Shown piece after piece: positions 16,854-26,789 of a stretch of 64,000 nt of DNA. Position numbers and translations under genes: made by a program. The DNA is from Chitinophaga pinensis (GTDB lineage Bacteria > Bacteroidota > Bacteroidia > Chitinophagales > Chitinophagaceae), in the NCBI GenBank assembly GCA_902167325.1, contig LR632930.1, forward strand, positions 2,666,001 to 2,730,000, read 5' to 3'. How positions within the stretch are numbered: the stretch's first letter is position 1; each line of letters begins with the position of its first letter. The notes below the pieces were generated by a model. That model saw nothing but the letters and a program-made list of their open reading frames with translations, did no database searches and was not told the origin of the DNA.

Positions 16854-16861
16854 CAAAGGTA
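16854..16861 (-). promoter_or_regulatory. Candidate -7 box for argS
   Basis: The minus strand reads TACCTTTG, 19 nt before the ATG at 16834. Confidence 0.55.
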
Positions 16862-16876
16862 ACAGATCGGAGGGGC

Positions 16877-16910
16877 AAAAAAAAGAGCAGCGGCCTTTCG
16901 GCGCGCTGCT
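16877..16910 (-). terminator. Terminator of the outer-membrane protein gene
   Basis: Hairpin AGCAGCG/CGCTGCT-type stem; on the minus strand it is followed by eight T (complement of 16877-16884). It lies 30 nt beyond the stop of the gene at 16940. Confidence 0.8.
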
Positions 16911-16939
16911 GTGGGTTTTATAGGCTACTGCCTTTGTAA

Positions 16940-17527
16940 TTATTTTTTAATGCTGAATTTGCCGAAAGTATAGGTTACCCCAAACTGGGCAACGGAATTG
17001 GCGTGCTTATCGCGTGCGTCGCTGACATCGGTAAGACCGAAATTATACCGTGCGCCTACACCCAGCCCGAAATCGAAATCATATCCCAGTCCAAAGCCCA
17101 GCCCAAGGTCCAGCCCTTTATAGCTGTCGCCCACATCATAGGAATTACCATCGTCTTTCACCTTTGCAGCTACCCGGAACCCGATCTGCGGGCCTGCTTC
17201 CAGGTAGAACTCGGGGATGATGTGATATTGTGCCATGATGGGGAGGTTGATATAGTTCAACGCTATCGTATAGTCGTCTAAGATCGGGGGATCGGCTACA
17301 AAGCCCTGTCCGGAATACACCAGCTCCGGCTGTATGCTCCAGTTTTCCGTGATACCCACACGGGCAAATCCGCCCAGATATATACCGGCACGGCTCTTAG
17401 AATAATCGCTGTTCGTGAGTTTGGAAACATTGAGACCTCCTTTTACACCGAATTTTACTTGCTGTGCCTGTGCTGCGAGGGTAAAAAGGGATACGGTCAG
17501 GAATAGGAAAATGGCTTTTTTTGTCAT
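16940..17527 (-). CDS. Outer-membrane beta-barrel protein (porin family)
   Basis: 195 aa with a signal peptide (KKAIFLFLTVSLFTLAAQAQ) and alternating hydrophobic strands typical of the small outer-membrane barrel family with beta-barrel domain type PF13568: QVKFGVKGGLNVSKL at the N-terminus, GGFARVGITENWSIQPELVYSGQGF, LNYINLPIMAQYHI, FYLEAGPQIGFRV, and the last strand VAQFGVTYTFGKFSIKK. No enzymatic motif; function unknown (structural or small channel). Same strand as the OmpA-like gene upstream, but a terminator separates them. Confidence 0.85.
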   Translation of the reverse strand: MTKKAIFLFLTVSLFTLAAQAQQVKFGVKGGLNVSKLTNSDYSKSRAGIYLGGFARVGITENWSIQPELVYSGQGFVADPPILDDYTIALNYINLPIMAQYHIIPEFYLEAGPQIGFRVAAKVKDDGNSYDVGDSYKGLDLGLGFGLGYDFDFGLGVGARYNFGLTDVSDARDKHANSVAQFGVTYTFGKFSIKK

Positions 17528-17575
17528 ATGTTAAAATTGGTACGCGTGTTTTAACAAAATGCATGCCGAACCAAT

Positions 17576-17610
17576 AAAAAGCCCCTCCGGGGTGAGCGGA
17601 GGGGCTTTTG
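17576..17610 (-). terminator. Terminator of the OmpA-like gene
   Basis: Stem AGCCCCTCCG/CGGAGGGGCT (17580-17589, 17597-17606), loop GGGTGAG; T-rich on both sides, so it works on the minus strand. Confidence 0.88.
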
Positions 17611-17640
17611 TCATGTTGTCATTATATATTGACAGCGTGT

Positions 17641-18996
17641 TTAGTAGATGGTGAATTCCACACGGCGGTTCTGCTGGCGGCCTGCCGCGGTTTTATTCGA
17701 TGCAATGGGCTGATCCTGGCCATAGCCGGTAGCTTCGATACGGCTGGGGTTCACACCTTTACCCACGAGGTAAGCCTTCACAGATTCGGCCCTGTCTTTG
17801 GAAAGGCGCATATTCAGTGCGCGGTTACCTGTGTTGTCGGTATGTCCGGCGAGTTTGAGGCTCAGGTTCTTACGGGTCAGGAGAGAGGCCACTTCATCCA
17901 GGGAGGCGTAAGATTTCGGTTTGATGTTGGATTTGCCGGTCTCAAACTCGAGGTTCTCGATGGCGTTGCGTACGAGGCGGCGGTCGTCGTCCGTAATAAT
18001 TACCTGTACCGGTTGTTTGGGAACTTCGGGTTTGGGCAGGGGGCAGCCGGAGCCGTCTACCTTATCGCCGGCACGGGTGTCAGGGCATTTGTCGAAGATA
18101 TCGGAAACGCCATCGCCATCACTGTCTGTCTGCAGCTTGGCCACATCCGCGGCCAGTTTGGCATTATTGGCGTTAGCGGCTTCCAGCTCTGCCCGCAGGC
18201 GGTCGCGTTGGGCGGCGAGGTCGTCGTACATTACGGCAGGGGCGTTATGCCATTGCAACTGGGGCTTGGTTCGGGAACCGAGGGCAAATTCGAGTCCGGC
18301 ATAGCCGTAGGAGAACTTGTCTTTGGCAGTGCCATATTTAAAGCCATCGAGGTTATCGCCGTCGGTAAAGTTCATGGTATACCCCAGGTCGAGGTTCATG
18401 AAGTCATTGAGTTTGAACTTAATACCGGCACCAACGGGGATAATGAGTTCCTGGATGTTACCGTCTGTCTTATAGTCCGTTTCTGTACCGCCGGCGGTTT
18501 TGATGGTGGGGCTGTATCCGGCGAGGCCTCCGCCCACGGAGGCGTATAACTGTGCAATGGGTTTACGGTAAGCCCAGTTGATGGTGGCGAAGTTAAAGAC
18601 CCCGCTGAGGCTGGCGGTCCATTTCAGCCGTGTCTCGAAAGATTCTACAGCTCTGTTGGGTTTGCTGCCGTCTCCCAGTTCGCGGCTCTGGTCGCCTTTG
18701 AGGCGGCCGCCCATATAGTCGGCCCGGAGACTAAAGAAATGCAGTATCTGCCATTTGGCATATGCGCCGTAGCCATAGCTGATGAGCGATTTGGTGAAAT
18801 CGTTGCTGCCGCCGATGAGAACGGAAGGGGCAGTGATGCCTCCGTTGATGCCGAGGGAGAAGGTCCTGTAGTTCATGCCACCGCCGCCGAAGAGGCTGCT
18901 ATGGCTGTTGGGGGCGGGTTCTGTTGTTTGGGCAACACTGAGGAGGGGGGATGCGGCCATGGCGCAAATGACCCACCGTAACATGGTTTTTTTCAT
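17641..18996 (-). CDS. OmpA-family outer-membrane protein
   Basis: 451 aa. Signal peptide MKKTMLRWVICAMAASPLLSVAQ; the ATG at 18996 gives it, while upstream starts (19017, 19029) only add a hydrophilic tail. Then a predicted N-terminal barrel (about 35-255), a short coiled linker (RDRLRAELEAANANNAKLAADVAKLQ), a calcium-binding thrombospondin-3-like stretch (DSDGDGVSDIFDKCPDT), and a C-terminal OmpA peptidoglycan-binding domain (LEFETGKSNIKPKSYASL, LAGHTDNTG, NMRLSKDRAESV, ATGYGQDQP, NRRVEFTIY). Anchors the outer membrane to peptidoglycan. Divergent from dnaK. Confidence 0.93.
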   Translation of the reverse strand: MKKTMLRWVICAMAASPLLSVAQTTEPAPNSHSSLFGGGGMNYRTFSLGINGGITAPSVLIGGSNDFTKSLISYGYGAYAKWQILHFFSLRADYMGGRLKGDQSRELGDGSKPNRAVESFETRLKWTASLSGVFNFATINWAYRKPIAQLYASVGGGLAGYSPTIKTAGGTETDYKTDGNIQELIIPVGAGIKFKLNDFMNLDLGYTMNFTDGDNLDGFKYGTAKDKFSYGYAGLEFALGSRTKPQLQWHNAPAVMYDDLAAQRDRLRAELEAANANNAKLAADVAKLQTDSDGDGVSDIFDKCPDTRAGDKVDGSGCPLPKPEVPKQPVQVIITDDDRRLVRNAIENLEFETGKSNIKPKSYASLDEVASLLTRKNLSLKLAGHTDNTGNRALNMRLSKDRAESVKAYLVGKGVNPSRIEATGYGQDQPIASNKTAAGRQQNRRVEFTIY

Positions 18997-19184
18997 ATGA
19001 ATGTCGGTTGTGTACATACTTGAAAACAAAAAACAGCGGACTGTGTTCTATAATGGAAGACATACTTTTAATCTATATACAAAGCAGTTAGCGCGGAAAC
19101 TGACATAATTTCATATTGCCATCCGTTGGCATAATCATTGACTATACGAGGACAAGCCCGGTACTCCCGGGATACACTGTTTCA

Positions 19185-19190
19185 CAAAGG
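19185..19190 (+). promoter_or_regulatory. Purine-rich Shine-Dalgarno-like site before dnaK
   Basis: AAAGGAG lies about 12 nt before the ATG. Such a strong SD match is uncommon in this window. A short inverted repeat TGCCA-N5-TGGCA at 19117-19131 is the only operator-like element upstream; no CIRCE sequence is seen. Confidence 0.35.
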
Positions 19191-19204
19191 AGAATTTTAT
19201 CATT

Positions 19205-21127
19205 ATGGGAAAAATAATAGGTATTGACTTAGGGACTACCAACTCTTGCGTTGCTGTAATGGAAGGCAACGAACCGGTAGTGATCGCCAATGACGAAGGG
19301 CGCCGTACCACCCCTTCGGTTGTGGCATTTTTAAAGAACGGAGAAAGAAAGGTGGGCGACCCCGCCAAGCGCCAGGCCATCACCAATCCCGTTAACACCA
19401 TCATGTCGGTAAAGCGTTTCATGGGCCGTCATTTCGACGAAGTGTCCAATGAACAGAGCCACGTGAGCTATAAAGTGGTAAAGGGCGACAATAACACTAC
19501 CCGCATCGATATAGATGGCAGAATGTATACTCCGCAGGAGATCTCGGCTATGATCCTTCAGAAAATGAAGAAAACGGCTGAAGATTACCTCGGTCAGGAA
19601 GTATCAGAAGCGGTAATTACCGTTCCGGCTTACTTTAATGACGCACAGCGTCAGGCAACCAAAGAAGCCGGTGAGATCGCGGGCCTCACCGTTCGCCGTA
19701 TCATCAACGAGCCTACCGCCGCAGCACTGGCATATGGCATGGATAAGAAACATCAGGACAGCATGATCGCTGTGTTTGACCTTGGTGGCGGTACCTTCGA
19801 CGTATCCATCCTCGAACTGGGTGATGGCGTGTTTGAAGTGAAATCTACCAACGGTGACACCCACCTCGGTGGCGATGACTTCGATAAAGTGATCATGGAC
19901 TGGCTGGCAGATGATTTTAAGAAAGACGAAGCGGTAGACCTGCATAAAGACCCCATGGCATGGCAGCGTCTGAAGGAAGCTGCAGAGAAAGCGAAGATCG
20001 AACTGTCTTCTTCTCAGGAGACCGAGATCAACCTGCCTTACATCACTGCGGTAGACGGTGTGCCCAAGCACCTCGTAAAGAAACTGACCCGTGCTAAATT
20101 TGAGCAGCTGAGCGACAGCCTGGTGGAAAGAACACTGGAGCCTTGCCGTAAAGCACTGAACGATGCCGGTATCGAGATCAGCAAAATCGACGAAGTAATC
20201 CTGGTAGGCGGTTCTACCCGTATCCCCCGCATCCAGGAAGTAGTAGAGAAGTTCTTCGGTAAAAAGCCGAACAGAGGTGTAAACCCTGACGAAGTTGTTG
20301 CTGTAGGTGCAGCCATCCAGGGTGGCGTACTCACCGGTGAGGTGAAAGACGTACTGCTGCTGGACGTGACCCCGCTCTCCCTCGGTATCGAAACCATGGG
20401 CGGCGTGATGACGCGGCTGATCGAGTCCAACACCACCATTCCTACTAAAAAGAGCGAAGTGTTCTCTACAGCTGCTGACAACCAGCCCAGCGTAGAAATC
20501 CACGTACTGCAAGGCGAGCGCCCCCTGGCCAGCCAGAACAGAACGCTGGGACGCTTCATCCTCAACGATATCCCGCCTGCACAACGCGGCGTGCCTAAGA
20601 TCGAAGTGGTATTCGACATCGATGCCAACGGTATCCTGCACGTAACTGCCAAAGATCAGGGCACGGGCAAATCTCAGAACATCCGCATCGAAGCCGGCAG
20701 CGGCCTCAATAAAGATGAGATCGAAAAAATGAAAGCCGAGGCTAAAGCCAACGAAGCGGAAGATAAAGCCGCCCGTGAAAAGGTGGAGAAAATCAACCAG
20801 GCAGACAGCCTGATCTTCCAGACTGAAAAGCAGCTGAAAGAATACGGTGACAAGATCCCCGCTGAGAAAAAAGCACCGATCGAAGGCGCACTGGAGAAAT
20901 TGCGTGAAGCGCAAAAGACCCAGGACATCGCCCAGATCGATGCCGCTGTAAACGAACTGAACACTGCATGGACAGCCGCATCAGAAGAGATGTACAAGGC
21001 TTCCCAGGAACAAGGCGGCGCTAATGGCGGAGCCGAACAGGGCGGACAGCAACAGCAGCAGCAGGCCGGTCAACAAGGCGCCAACGGTGATACCGTAACG
21101 GATGCTGAGTTTGAAGAAGTGAAATAA
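19205..21127 (+). CDS. dnaK: Chaperone DnaK (Hsp70)
   Basis: ATP-driven folding chaperone of the cytoplasm. 640 aa, the usual length. Nucleotide-binding domain with [16 protein letters not shown] at the N-terminus, [44 protein letters not shown] and [11 protein letters not shown]; then the linker [19 protein letters not shown] and the substrate-binding domain with [13 protein letters not shown]; a helical lid and a Gln/Gly-rich tail ([11 protein letters not shown]). dnaJ and grpE are not adjacent. Single gene with a strong terminator. Confidence 0.98.
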   Translation: MGKIIGIDLGTTNSCVAVMEGNEPVVIANDEGRRTTPSVVAFLKNGERKVGDPAKRQAITNPVNTIMSVKRFMGRHFDEVSNEQSHVSYKVVKGDNNTTRIDIDGRMYTPQEISAMILQKMKKTAEDYLGQEVSEAVITVPAYFNDAQRQATKEAGEIAGLTVRRIINEPTAAALAYGMDKKHQDSMIAVFDLGGGTFDVSILELGDGVFEVKSTNGDTHLGGDDFDKVIMDWLADDFKKDEAVDLHKDPMAWQRLKEAAEKAKIELSSSQETEINLPYITAVDGVPKHLVKKLTRAKFEQLSDSLVERTLEPCRKALNDAGIEISKIDEVILVGGSTRIPRIQEVVEKFFGKKPNRGVNPDEVVAVGAAIQGGVLTGEVKDVLLLDVTPLSLGIETMGGVMTRLIESNTTIPTKKSEVFSTAADNQPSVEIHVLQGERPLASQNRTLGRFILNDIPPAQRGVPKIEVVFDIDANGILHVTAKDQGTGKSQNIRIEAGSGLNKDEIEKMKAEAKANEAEDKAAREKVEKINQADSLIFQTEKQLKEYGDKIPAEKKAPIEGALEKLREAQKTQDIAQIDAAVNELNTAWTAASEEMYKASQEQGGANGGAEQGGQQQQQQAGQQGANGDTVTDAEFEEVK

Positions 21128-21143
21128 GATCACTGCGAATACG

Positions 21144-21181
21144 AAAAAAGCCCGGGTGCGTAAGCGCCCGGGCTTTTTTTT
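21144..21181. terminator. Terminator after dnaK (bidirectional)
   Basis: Stem AGCCCGGG-GCG/CGC-CCCGGGCT around TAA, T8 on the right and A6 on the left. It also suits the opposing lipoprotein gene ending at 21194. Confidence 0.9.
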
Positions 21182-21193
21182 ATGCCCTGTATT

Positions 21194-22108
21194 TTACTGC
21201 AGGAAATGCACCCACGCATTATCAATGATGGTTGTTGGTGCGTATACATCCACCACAGTCATATTATGAAACCTGGAAGGCAGGAGTATTGCCGGAGTAG
21301 CTTTAGTGGTGAGTGCCCGCGTTGCAGGTGCTATGGGCTGGTCTGCCGTGGCAGGAGCACCCATCGCCAGATGGCTCCAGCCATTCTTAACGATATCTAT
21401 ATTCAACAACTCATCCTGTTCATGATGCAGTGCATAGAACCGGTCGCTGCGGGTGGTATTCTGTACCCAGTCAGGGATTTGGCCATTGGTGAGGAAGTCC
21501 ATACCGGAGAACAGGATCACGCGGCTGAGCGGGTAGGTTTTACCCATTACTGCTGCATGCCCGGCTCCCTGGGAGTGCCCTGCCACGCATATCTTATCCC
21601 ATGCAGGTTGTGCGTTGGAAATGAACTGTGCCCAGTTTTCTTCCGGATGGGCTTTATGGAGATATTGCAGCAGGGTTGTCAGCCGCTGGTTGATGGAATT
21701 ACCGGTATTCACATTCACGCCGGCATGCCGGTCGGTACCATCAATAATTTCAAGGCGCGCGCGGGAATGACTGGTAACATCCCCTGATCCTGCACAAATT
21801 TGATTGATAGCAGGTTCGTTGGGATACATAAGGCCGATTGCGTGGTAACCTTTAGTGGCAGCGAGGCGTATGAACTTGCGGTAGTTTTTAGGCTCAGCAC
21901 CGGTGCCCGGGAGGAAAACGAGCAGCTGGTTACGCCGCTTATCGTCGGGGATAATGTAAGCGTAGTGCGGTTCGTTATAAGTGGTAATGGCGGTGCTTGT
22001 AGCAGACGGTATTACAACATATTCACGGAGGCCCGGCGGCGTAGGGATACCGGGTGATTTGGAGCATGCTGCTACCAGGAAGGTGGATAGTACGAGTAGG
22101 CGGATCAT
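21194..22108 (-). CDS. Alpha/beta-hydrolase lipoprotein
   Basis: 304 aa with a lipoprotein signal peptide (IRLLVLSTFLVAAC, lipobox VAAC, acylated Cys15). The mature part is an alpha/beta hydrolase: LVFLPGTGAEPKNY near residue 63, the nucleophile elbow CVAGHSQGAGHAA near 178, an acid probably in HHEQDELL, and a late His in LPSRFHNMTVVDVY. It resembles the BPSS1187-type family of hydrolases, but this is from memory. Probably faces the periplasm or the cell surface; substrate unknown. It converges with dnaK and has no obvious operon partner. Confidence 0.8.
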   Translation of the reverse strand: MIRLLVLSTFLVAACSKSPGIPTPPGLREYVVIPSATSTAITTYNEPHYAYIIPDDKRRNQLLVFLPGTGAEPKNYRKFIRLAATKGYHAIGLMYPNEPAINQICAGSGDVTSHSRARLEIIDGTDRHAGVNVNTGNSINQRLTTLLQYLHKAHPEENWAQFISNAQPAWDKICVAGHSQGAGHAAVMGKTYPLSRVILFSGMDFLTNGQIPDWVQNTTRSDRFYALHHEQDELLNIDIVKNGWSHLAMGAPATADQPIAPATRALTTKATPAILLPSRFHNMTVVDVYAPTTIIDNAWVHFLQ

Positions 22109-22397
22109 GGTAATAAAAACGGAATTACGGTTGATTTTATTTCAAATGACATGATGCACAATGAAGCACATTATGTCAGCAGCAACAAGTTACTCCAAAC
22201 AGTTCATTCTTCTCATGAATAGTCAGGCATATATACGGGTAGTTTTAACGGATGCATTTAAAGCTGCTCCCGGGGAATACATCAAAATTCATGTGCAGGT
22301 ATGAATCCAAACCCTGAACTGCATTCGGGAATTCATAATGCAATGAGCGGAAATGTAATGGCTGAGGGGAATGCCTGTTTTTTTGTAATTTCCGGGC

Positions 22398-24782
22398 ATG
22401 ACCCTCCGCTTTTATACCCGGTTTGCTTCTACATGGGGCCAGCAATTGTTCCTCTGCCTCGAAAACGGGCAGCGGCTGGGTATGGAATATGCCGGTGCTG
22501 CCATGTGGGCGTATACGCTGCAGTGGGATGATCCGGTGGTGGAATACCGGTATGCTGTGGAATCGGAAGGTTGCTGGCAGGAGGTGGCTTTGAGAATGGT
22601 ACAAATCCCCGATAATGTTGACGCTTATGCCATTCAGGACACTTTTCAATGGCCCGGAAGCCATGAAGAAGTATGGATGAAAGCGCCCTTTCAGGAAGTG
22701 TTCTTTGCAGGGCATACAGTAACCGCTGAACCGGCAACAGAAAAGGAGGAGGGAAGCTACCAGTTCCGGGTAAGGACACCGTTGTTACCTTCGGATAAAG
22801 CAGTATGGCTGCTGGGTAATGCAGCAACACTGGGCAGCTGGGCGCCGGACTTTGCGGTTCCCATGCACGCCGGAAAAGACGGGATATTCAGCGCCAGCGT
22901 ACAATTGCCATTACATACGGCTATTTCATACAAGTATTGTTTGTCGGGTGGAGAAGATGACTGGGAGTGGGAGCAGGGTAATAACAGGACATGCTTTACA
23001 GAAGGCCCGGCCACCATGGATGATGGGTTTGCCCGCTTCCCGCGGGACCAATGGAAAGGAGCGGGAGTGGCTGTACCGGTGTTCTCCCTGCGGTCGGAGA
23101 AGAGCCTGGGCTGCGGGGAATTTGCCGATTTGCCCTTATTGGCGGAATGGGCCGCTGCCACCGGAATCCGGCTTATTCAGTTATTGCCGGTGAATGATAC
23201 TACCTGGAGCCGCACCTGGCAGGATTCATATCCATATGCTGCGGTGTCGGCCTTTGCATTGCATCCGATCTATATTCATCTGCCAGCCCTTGGCCCCGTT
23301 AAAGGTTATGCCGTTCAGCAACAACGGCTGGATCTGCCGGAAATGGATTATGAAGCCACCCTTGCTTTCAAGGAAAATGCTTTAAGAGGTTTTTACCGCA
23401 CTTTTAAACCGGATGATGCTTTCCGCCTGTGGAAGCTTTCACAATCACACTGGCTGGATGCTTATGCGGCATTTTGCTGCCGGCGCGATGGTACGGATGA
23501 TCCGGGGTATTATTGCTATGTTCAATACCAGCTGCACCGGCAGTTATCAACTGCTGTTGCCTCCCTGCAATCGAAAGGGATCGCTCTGAAAGGGGATTTA
23601 CCCATCGGGATGTTTTTACATAGTGCGGATGTATTGGAGCAACCTGCTTTATTCAATACGGCCGTTCAGGCAGGAGCACCGCCGGATGAGTTTGCCGCTG
23701 AAGGACAGAACTGGGGTTTCCCGGCTTATAACTGGGAGCAGATGGAAGCAGAAGGTTATGCATGGTGGCGGCGCCGGTTGCAACATATGGCGCAATACTT
23801 TTCCGCATTCAGGATCGATCATGTGCTGGGGTTCTTTCGGCTGTGGCAGGTTCCTCGCCATGCACCCAGTGCATTGATGGGGTATTTTCATCCATCCATA
23901 CCTTTTACTGCAGATGAATTGACAAATGCCGGCATCCCGTTTTCAAGGGAAAGATATTGCCGGCCTTATATCACGGATGCCATTATACAACAGGTGTTTG
24001 GTGACGCCGCAGAAAGCGTCAAAAAGGAATACCTGGAGCCGCAATCGCCAGGCTTTTACAGGATGAAGCAACTGCAGCCTTTTGCCGGGGAGAAGCCTGC
24101 AATAGCAGGGGGGCTACGGCTGCTGGCAGCAAATGTATTGTTCCTTGAGCCGGAGGAGGGCGCTTTTCATCCGCGGTTCGGATTAGCGGATACCTTTTCG
24201 TTTAAGTCTTTACCATCCGCAGAACAGGAACTGCTTCGCCGGTTGTCGGATGATTTCTTTTTCCGGCGGCACGATGCATTGTGGCGGGAGTCTGCCATGC
24301 GTAAATTGCCGGTGCTCACCAGCGCTACCAATATGCTCGTTTGCGGGGAAGACCTCGGCCTTATTCCACACAGCGTACCTGAAGTAATGGCCGGACTGGG
24401 TATCTTAGGCCTGGAAGTAGAAAGGATGCCCCGTTACTCCGGCAGAACCCCTGCAGATGCACCCTATCTTTCCGTTATAACGCCCTCCACGCATGATATG
24501 AGTACCCTCCGTAGTGAGGTGCAGGAAGATACGGAGCCGGCTATCCGGCGGCAATTACTTTCGCCGGCCATGTGGTGCATTTTGCAACTGCAGGACTGGC
24601 TGTCGCTCGATACATCACTCCCGCATCCGGAAGACCCTTCCCGGGAGCGTATCAATGTTCCGGCGATTTATCCATGGTACTGGCGTTACCGGATGCCCCT
24701 CGCGCTGGAAGCCCTGCTGGAGGCCATATCCCTTCGTAGCAAAATACATACGCTGCTCGCTGATTCAGGCCGGCAGCGTTAA
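22398..24782 (+). CDS. malQ: 4-alpha-glucanotransferase (amylomaltase, GH77)
   Basis: Transfers alpha-1,4-glucan chains between maltooligosaccharides in maltose/glycogen metabolism. 794 aa. Two N-terminal starch-binding CBM20-like modules: residues 1-100 (TRFASTWGQQLFLCLENGQRLG) and about 120-220 (VWLLGNAATLGSWAPD, AISYKYCL). The GH77 barrel follows (GVAVPVFSLRSEKSLGCGEFADL). Catalytic residues: the nucleophile Asp in FRIDHVLGFFR near 475, the acid Glu in CGEDLGLIP near 648, and the third Asp in TPSTHDMSTLRSE near 697. The two-CBM form is the DPE2-like type of Bacteroidota. No other maltose gene is adjacent. Confidence 0.92.
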   Translation: MTLRFYTRFASTWGQQLFLCLENGQRLGMEYAGAAMWAYTLQWDDPVVEYRYAVESEGCWQEVALRMVQIPDNVDAYAIQDTFQWPGSHEEVWMKAPFQEVFFAGHTVTAEPATEKEEGSYQFRVRTPLLPSDKAVWLLGNAATLGSWAPDFAVPMHAGKDGIFSASVQLPLHTAISYKYCLSGGEDDWEWEQGNNRTCFTEGPATMDDGFARFPRDQWKGAGVAVPVFSLRSEKSLGCGEFADLPLLAEWAAATGIRLIQLLPVNDTTWSRTWQDSYPYAAVSAFALHPIYIHLPALGPVKGYAVQQQRLDLPEMDYEATLAFKENALRGFYRTFKPDDAFRLWKLSQSHWLDAYAAFCCRRDGTDDPGYYCYVQYQLHRQLSTAVASLQSKGIALKGDLPIGMFLHSADVLEQPALFNTAVQAGAPPDEFAAEGQNWGFPAYNWEQMEAEGYAWWRRRLQHMAQYFSAFRIDHVLGFFRLWQVPRHAPSALMGYFHPSIPFTADELTNAGIPFSRERYCRPYITDAIIQQVFGDAAESVKKEYLEPQSPGFYRMKQLQPFAGEKPAIAGGLRLLAANVLFLEPEEGAFHPRFGLADTFSFKSLPSAEQELLRRLSDDFFFRRHDALWRESAMRKLPVLTSATNMLVCGEDLGLIPHSVPEVMAGLGILGLEVERMPRYSGRTPADAPYLSVITPSTHDMSTLRSEVQEDTEPAIRRQLLSPAMWCILQLQDWLSLDTSLPHPEDPSRERINVPAIYPWYWRYRMPLALEALLEAISLRSKIHTLLADSGRQR

Positions 24783-24884
24783 GTATTATCCCGCATTTTC
24801 ATCCGTTTACAATTTATTTCATATCCCGCTTTACAACCTTTCCGCATCCCTAGGAAATGAAACTTTCCGCCGTATATTTATCCT

Positions 24885-25904
24885 ATGGAATTGACATTAT
24901 ATCCCTTTGAACTCAAATTCCGGCATACCTTTACCATCTCCCGGAAAAGTAAAGACGTACAGCCCCTCCTCGTAGCCAGATTAGCGCAAAACGGCTTCAG
25001 CGGTTTGGGAGAAACTGCCGACAATTCCTACTACAACATTACCGTTCCCATGCTCATGGATGCCATCAATGCGCATCGCCCGTTTATTGAAAATTATACA
25101 CTCGATACGCCCGAAGCTTTCTGGGACGAAATGTACCCCCGGCTGAAGAACAACATGTTTGCGCTCTGCGCCATTGACCTCGCGGCCCATGATCTCTATG
25201 CACAGCAACTTGGCAAGAAGCTATATGAAGTATGGCACCTCGATCCGTCGGATAATCCCATGACGGATTATACCATTGGTATTGATACCGTTGAGCATAT
25301 GGTGCGGAAGCTGCAGGAGTTCCCCTGGCCCATCTATAAAATAAAATTGGGAACGAAAGACGATATCGCCATTATCCGTGAGTTGCGTAAACATACGTCA
25401 GCAGTTTTCAGGGTAGATGCGAATTGCGCCTGGGGGGTAGATGAAACCCTGCGTAATGCGGAAGCCTTCCGGGAGCTGGGTGTGGAGTTCATAGAACAGC
25501 CCATGCCTGCGGCCGATTGGGATGGCATGAAGAAGGTCTTCGAACTATCTGCCCTGCCCCTGATTGCAGACGAAAGCTGTATTGTGGAACAGGACGTGGC
25601 CCGTTGCCACGGCTTCTTCCATGGCATCAATATAAAGCTCACCAAATGTGGTGGCATTACCCCGGCGCGGCGTATGATCCTCGAAGCCAAGCAGCGCGGC
25701 ATGAAGGTGATGACGGGCAGCATGAACGAGAGTACGGTAGGTACCTCCGCTGTAGCGCATCTCCTGCCATATCTTGACTTTGTGGATATGGACGGGCCGC
25801 TCCTTCTCGCGGAAGATATCGCCAGTGGCGTACGCATCGAAAATGGCGTGATCCATTATGCAGACCGGAATGGCACGGGCGCTGTGCTCACCCGTACCAG
25901 CTGA
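24885..25904 (+). CDS. Dipeptide epimerase (enolase superfamily)
   Basis: 339-aa member of the mandelate racemase/muconate lactonizing family; closest in appearance to L-Ala-D/L-Glu epimerases that act on murein dipeptides. Catalytic KxK (K152/K154 in YKIKLG), metal ligands D178 (VDANCAW), E204 (IEQP) and D229 (ADES), second base K254 (KLTKCGG), and a D-x-D-G substrate region near VDMDGPLLL. Substrate specificity cannot be read reliably from sequence. TATATTTA ends only 5 nt before the ATG, so the mRNA may be nearly leaderless. The mpl gene at 61 kb would complement a murein-recycling role. Confidence 0.87.
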   Translation: MELTLYPFELKFRHTFTISRKSKDVQPLLVARLAQNGFSGLGETADNSYYNITVPMLMDAINAHRPFIENYTLDTPEAFWDEMYPRLKNNMFALCAIDLAAHDLYAQQLGKKLYEVWHLDPSDNPMTDYTIGIDTVEHMVRKLQEFPWPIYKIKLGTKDDIAIIRELRKHTSAVFRVDANCAWGVDETLRNAEAFRELGVEFIEQPMPAADWDGMKKVFELSALPLIADESCIVEQDVARCHGFFHGINIKLTKCGGITPARRMILEAKQRGMKVMTGSMNESTVGTSAVAHLLPYLDFVDMDGPLLLAEDIASGVRIENGVIHYADRNGTGAVLTRTS

Positions 25905-26432
25905 TCATTTCCTCGTTAGTACCGGTCCTTCGGCAGGCTGTTCCTGCTTCATTCCCGAAAAGCTATACGTAGGCGCATCAAAATCATTGCGCACCAGCAT
26001 ATAACCGCTGATGATCCCTTCCTCCCGGAAGGAGAAATAGACCTTGTTGTTGAGCAGCCATTCATGTGGCTTGCACGACGATAAAACGTAAGGTACCCCG
26101 TGCGTCAGATCGGGCTTCATGATAAAATCATAACGCTTTCCCGGAGTTACGATCCCTTTAATGTAACAGAAATCCCTGCGGTTGGGGCTATACCGCAGAT
26201 CATTTTCCATTCTCCCGTAAAAGAACATCCCGCTTGTGCTGTCGATATGCAGCATGTAGCGCAAAGTGCCCTGATGGGATTTGAAGGAGATGTAATACGT
26301 ACCGGGTAATGCAGCGGTTTTTTGCTGCATGAGGCGATTGGTTTGCTGACTGCTTGCCTGCAGGGGGACAGTACACAGATAAAACACTGCAAGGAAACAA
26401 ACAGTCAGCCAGGAGTTAGAATGGCGGAACAT
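25905..26432 (-). CDS. Secreted protein of unknown function
   Basis: 175 aa, with an N-terminal signal peptide (SWLTVCFLAVFYLCTVPLQASSQ) and a small mature domain rich in aromatic strand segments (GTYYISFKSHQGTLRYMLHID, FYGRMENDLRYSPN, KVYFSFREEGIISGYMLVRNDF). I do not recognise the family. It ends flush against the stop of the epimerase gene on the other strand (no gap) without a terminator. No catalytic motif is visible. Confidence 0.65.
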   Translation of the reverse strand: MFRHSNSWLTVCFLAVFYLCTVPLQASSQQTNRLMQQKTAALPGTYYISFKSHQGTLRYMLHIDSTSGMFFYGRMENDLRYSPNRRDFCYIKGIVTPGKRYDFIMKPDLTHGVPYVLSSCKPHEWLLNNKVYFSFREEGIISGYMLVRNDFDAPTYSFSGMKQEQPAEGPVLTRK

Positions 26433-26525
26433 GGTGACAGTTTTGTTTAATTAAAAGACAACAACTGCACCTGTAAGGTTGCATCCGATTACATGGGCGG
26501 AAAGAACTGGATTACTTGGTGAAGG

Positions 26526-26789
26526 TTATTTAGGGTCGGGGATTTCGCGCCATTTGGTAGCGAAGAAGACGTAAGAACTCCTGCGCCCGGTGGCTTCAAT
26601 GTATTTGCCGGCAAGTTCTGCGAGGGGGTTATTCATAAAGGGGTTGCCGGAAGCCGGGCGTATCAGGAAACAGTCGTTGTCCGTTTCCAGATAAACGCCC
26701 ATGCTCTCGCTCTTGGTAGTTTTTGCAAAGGTGCGCAGTGTGAGCCGCCCTTTCACCTTTTGCAGTTTATCGGATTTATCTTCTGACAT
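26526..26789 (-). CDS. Small uncharacterised protein linked to the C25-like gene
   Basis: 87 aa, no signal peptide, no cysteine pair. After a charged N-terminus (SEDKSDKLQKV) it has alternating strands (GRLTLRTFAK, MGVYLETDNDCFLIRP, GKYIEATGRRSSYVFFATKW) that could form a small OB- or SH3-like barrel. Its ATG lies inside the 3' end of the upstream C25-like gene (14-nt overlap), so the two are translationally coupled and their products probably work together. Family not recognised. Confidence 0.65.
   Translation of the reverse strand: MSEDKSDKLQKVKGRLTLRTFAKTTKSESMGVYLETDNDCFLIRPASGNPFMNNPLAELAGKYIEATGRRSSYVFFATKWREIPDPK

Noticed and set aside
19604..20914. A 436-codon minus-strand frame across dnaK
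   Set aside because: Antisense shadow of a highly conserved gene.
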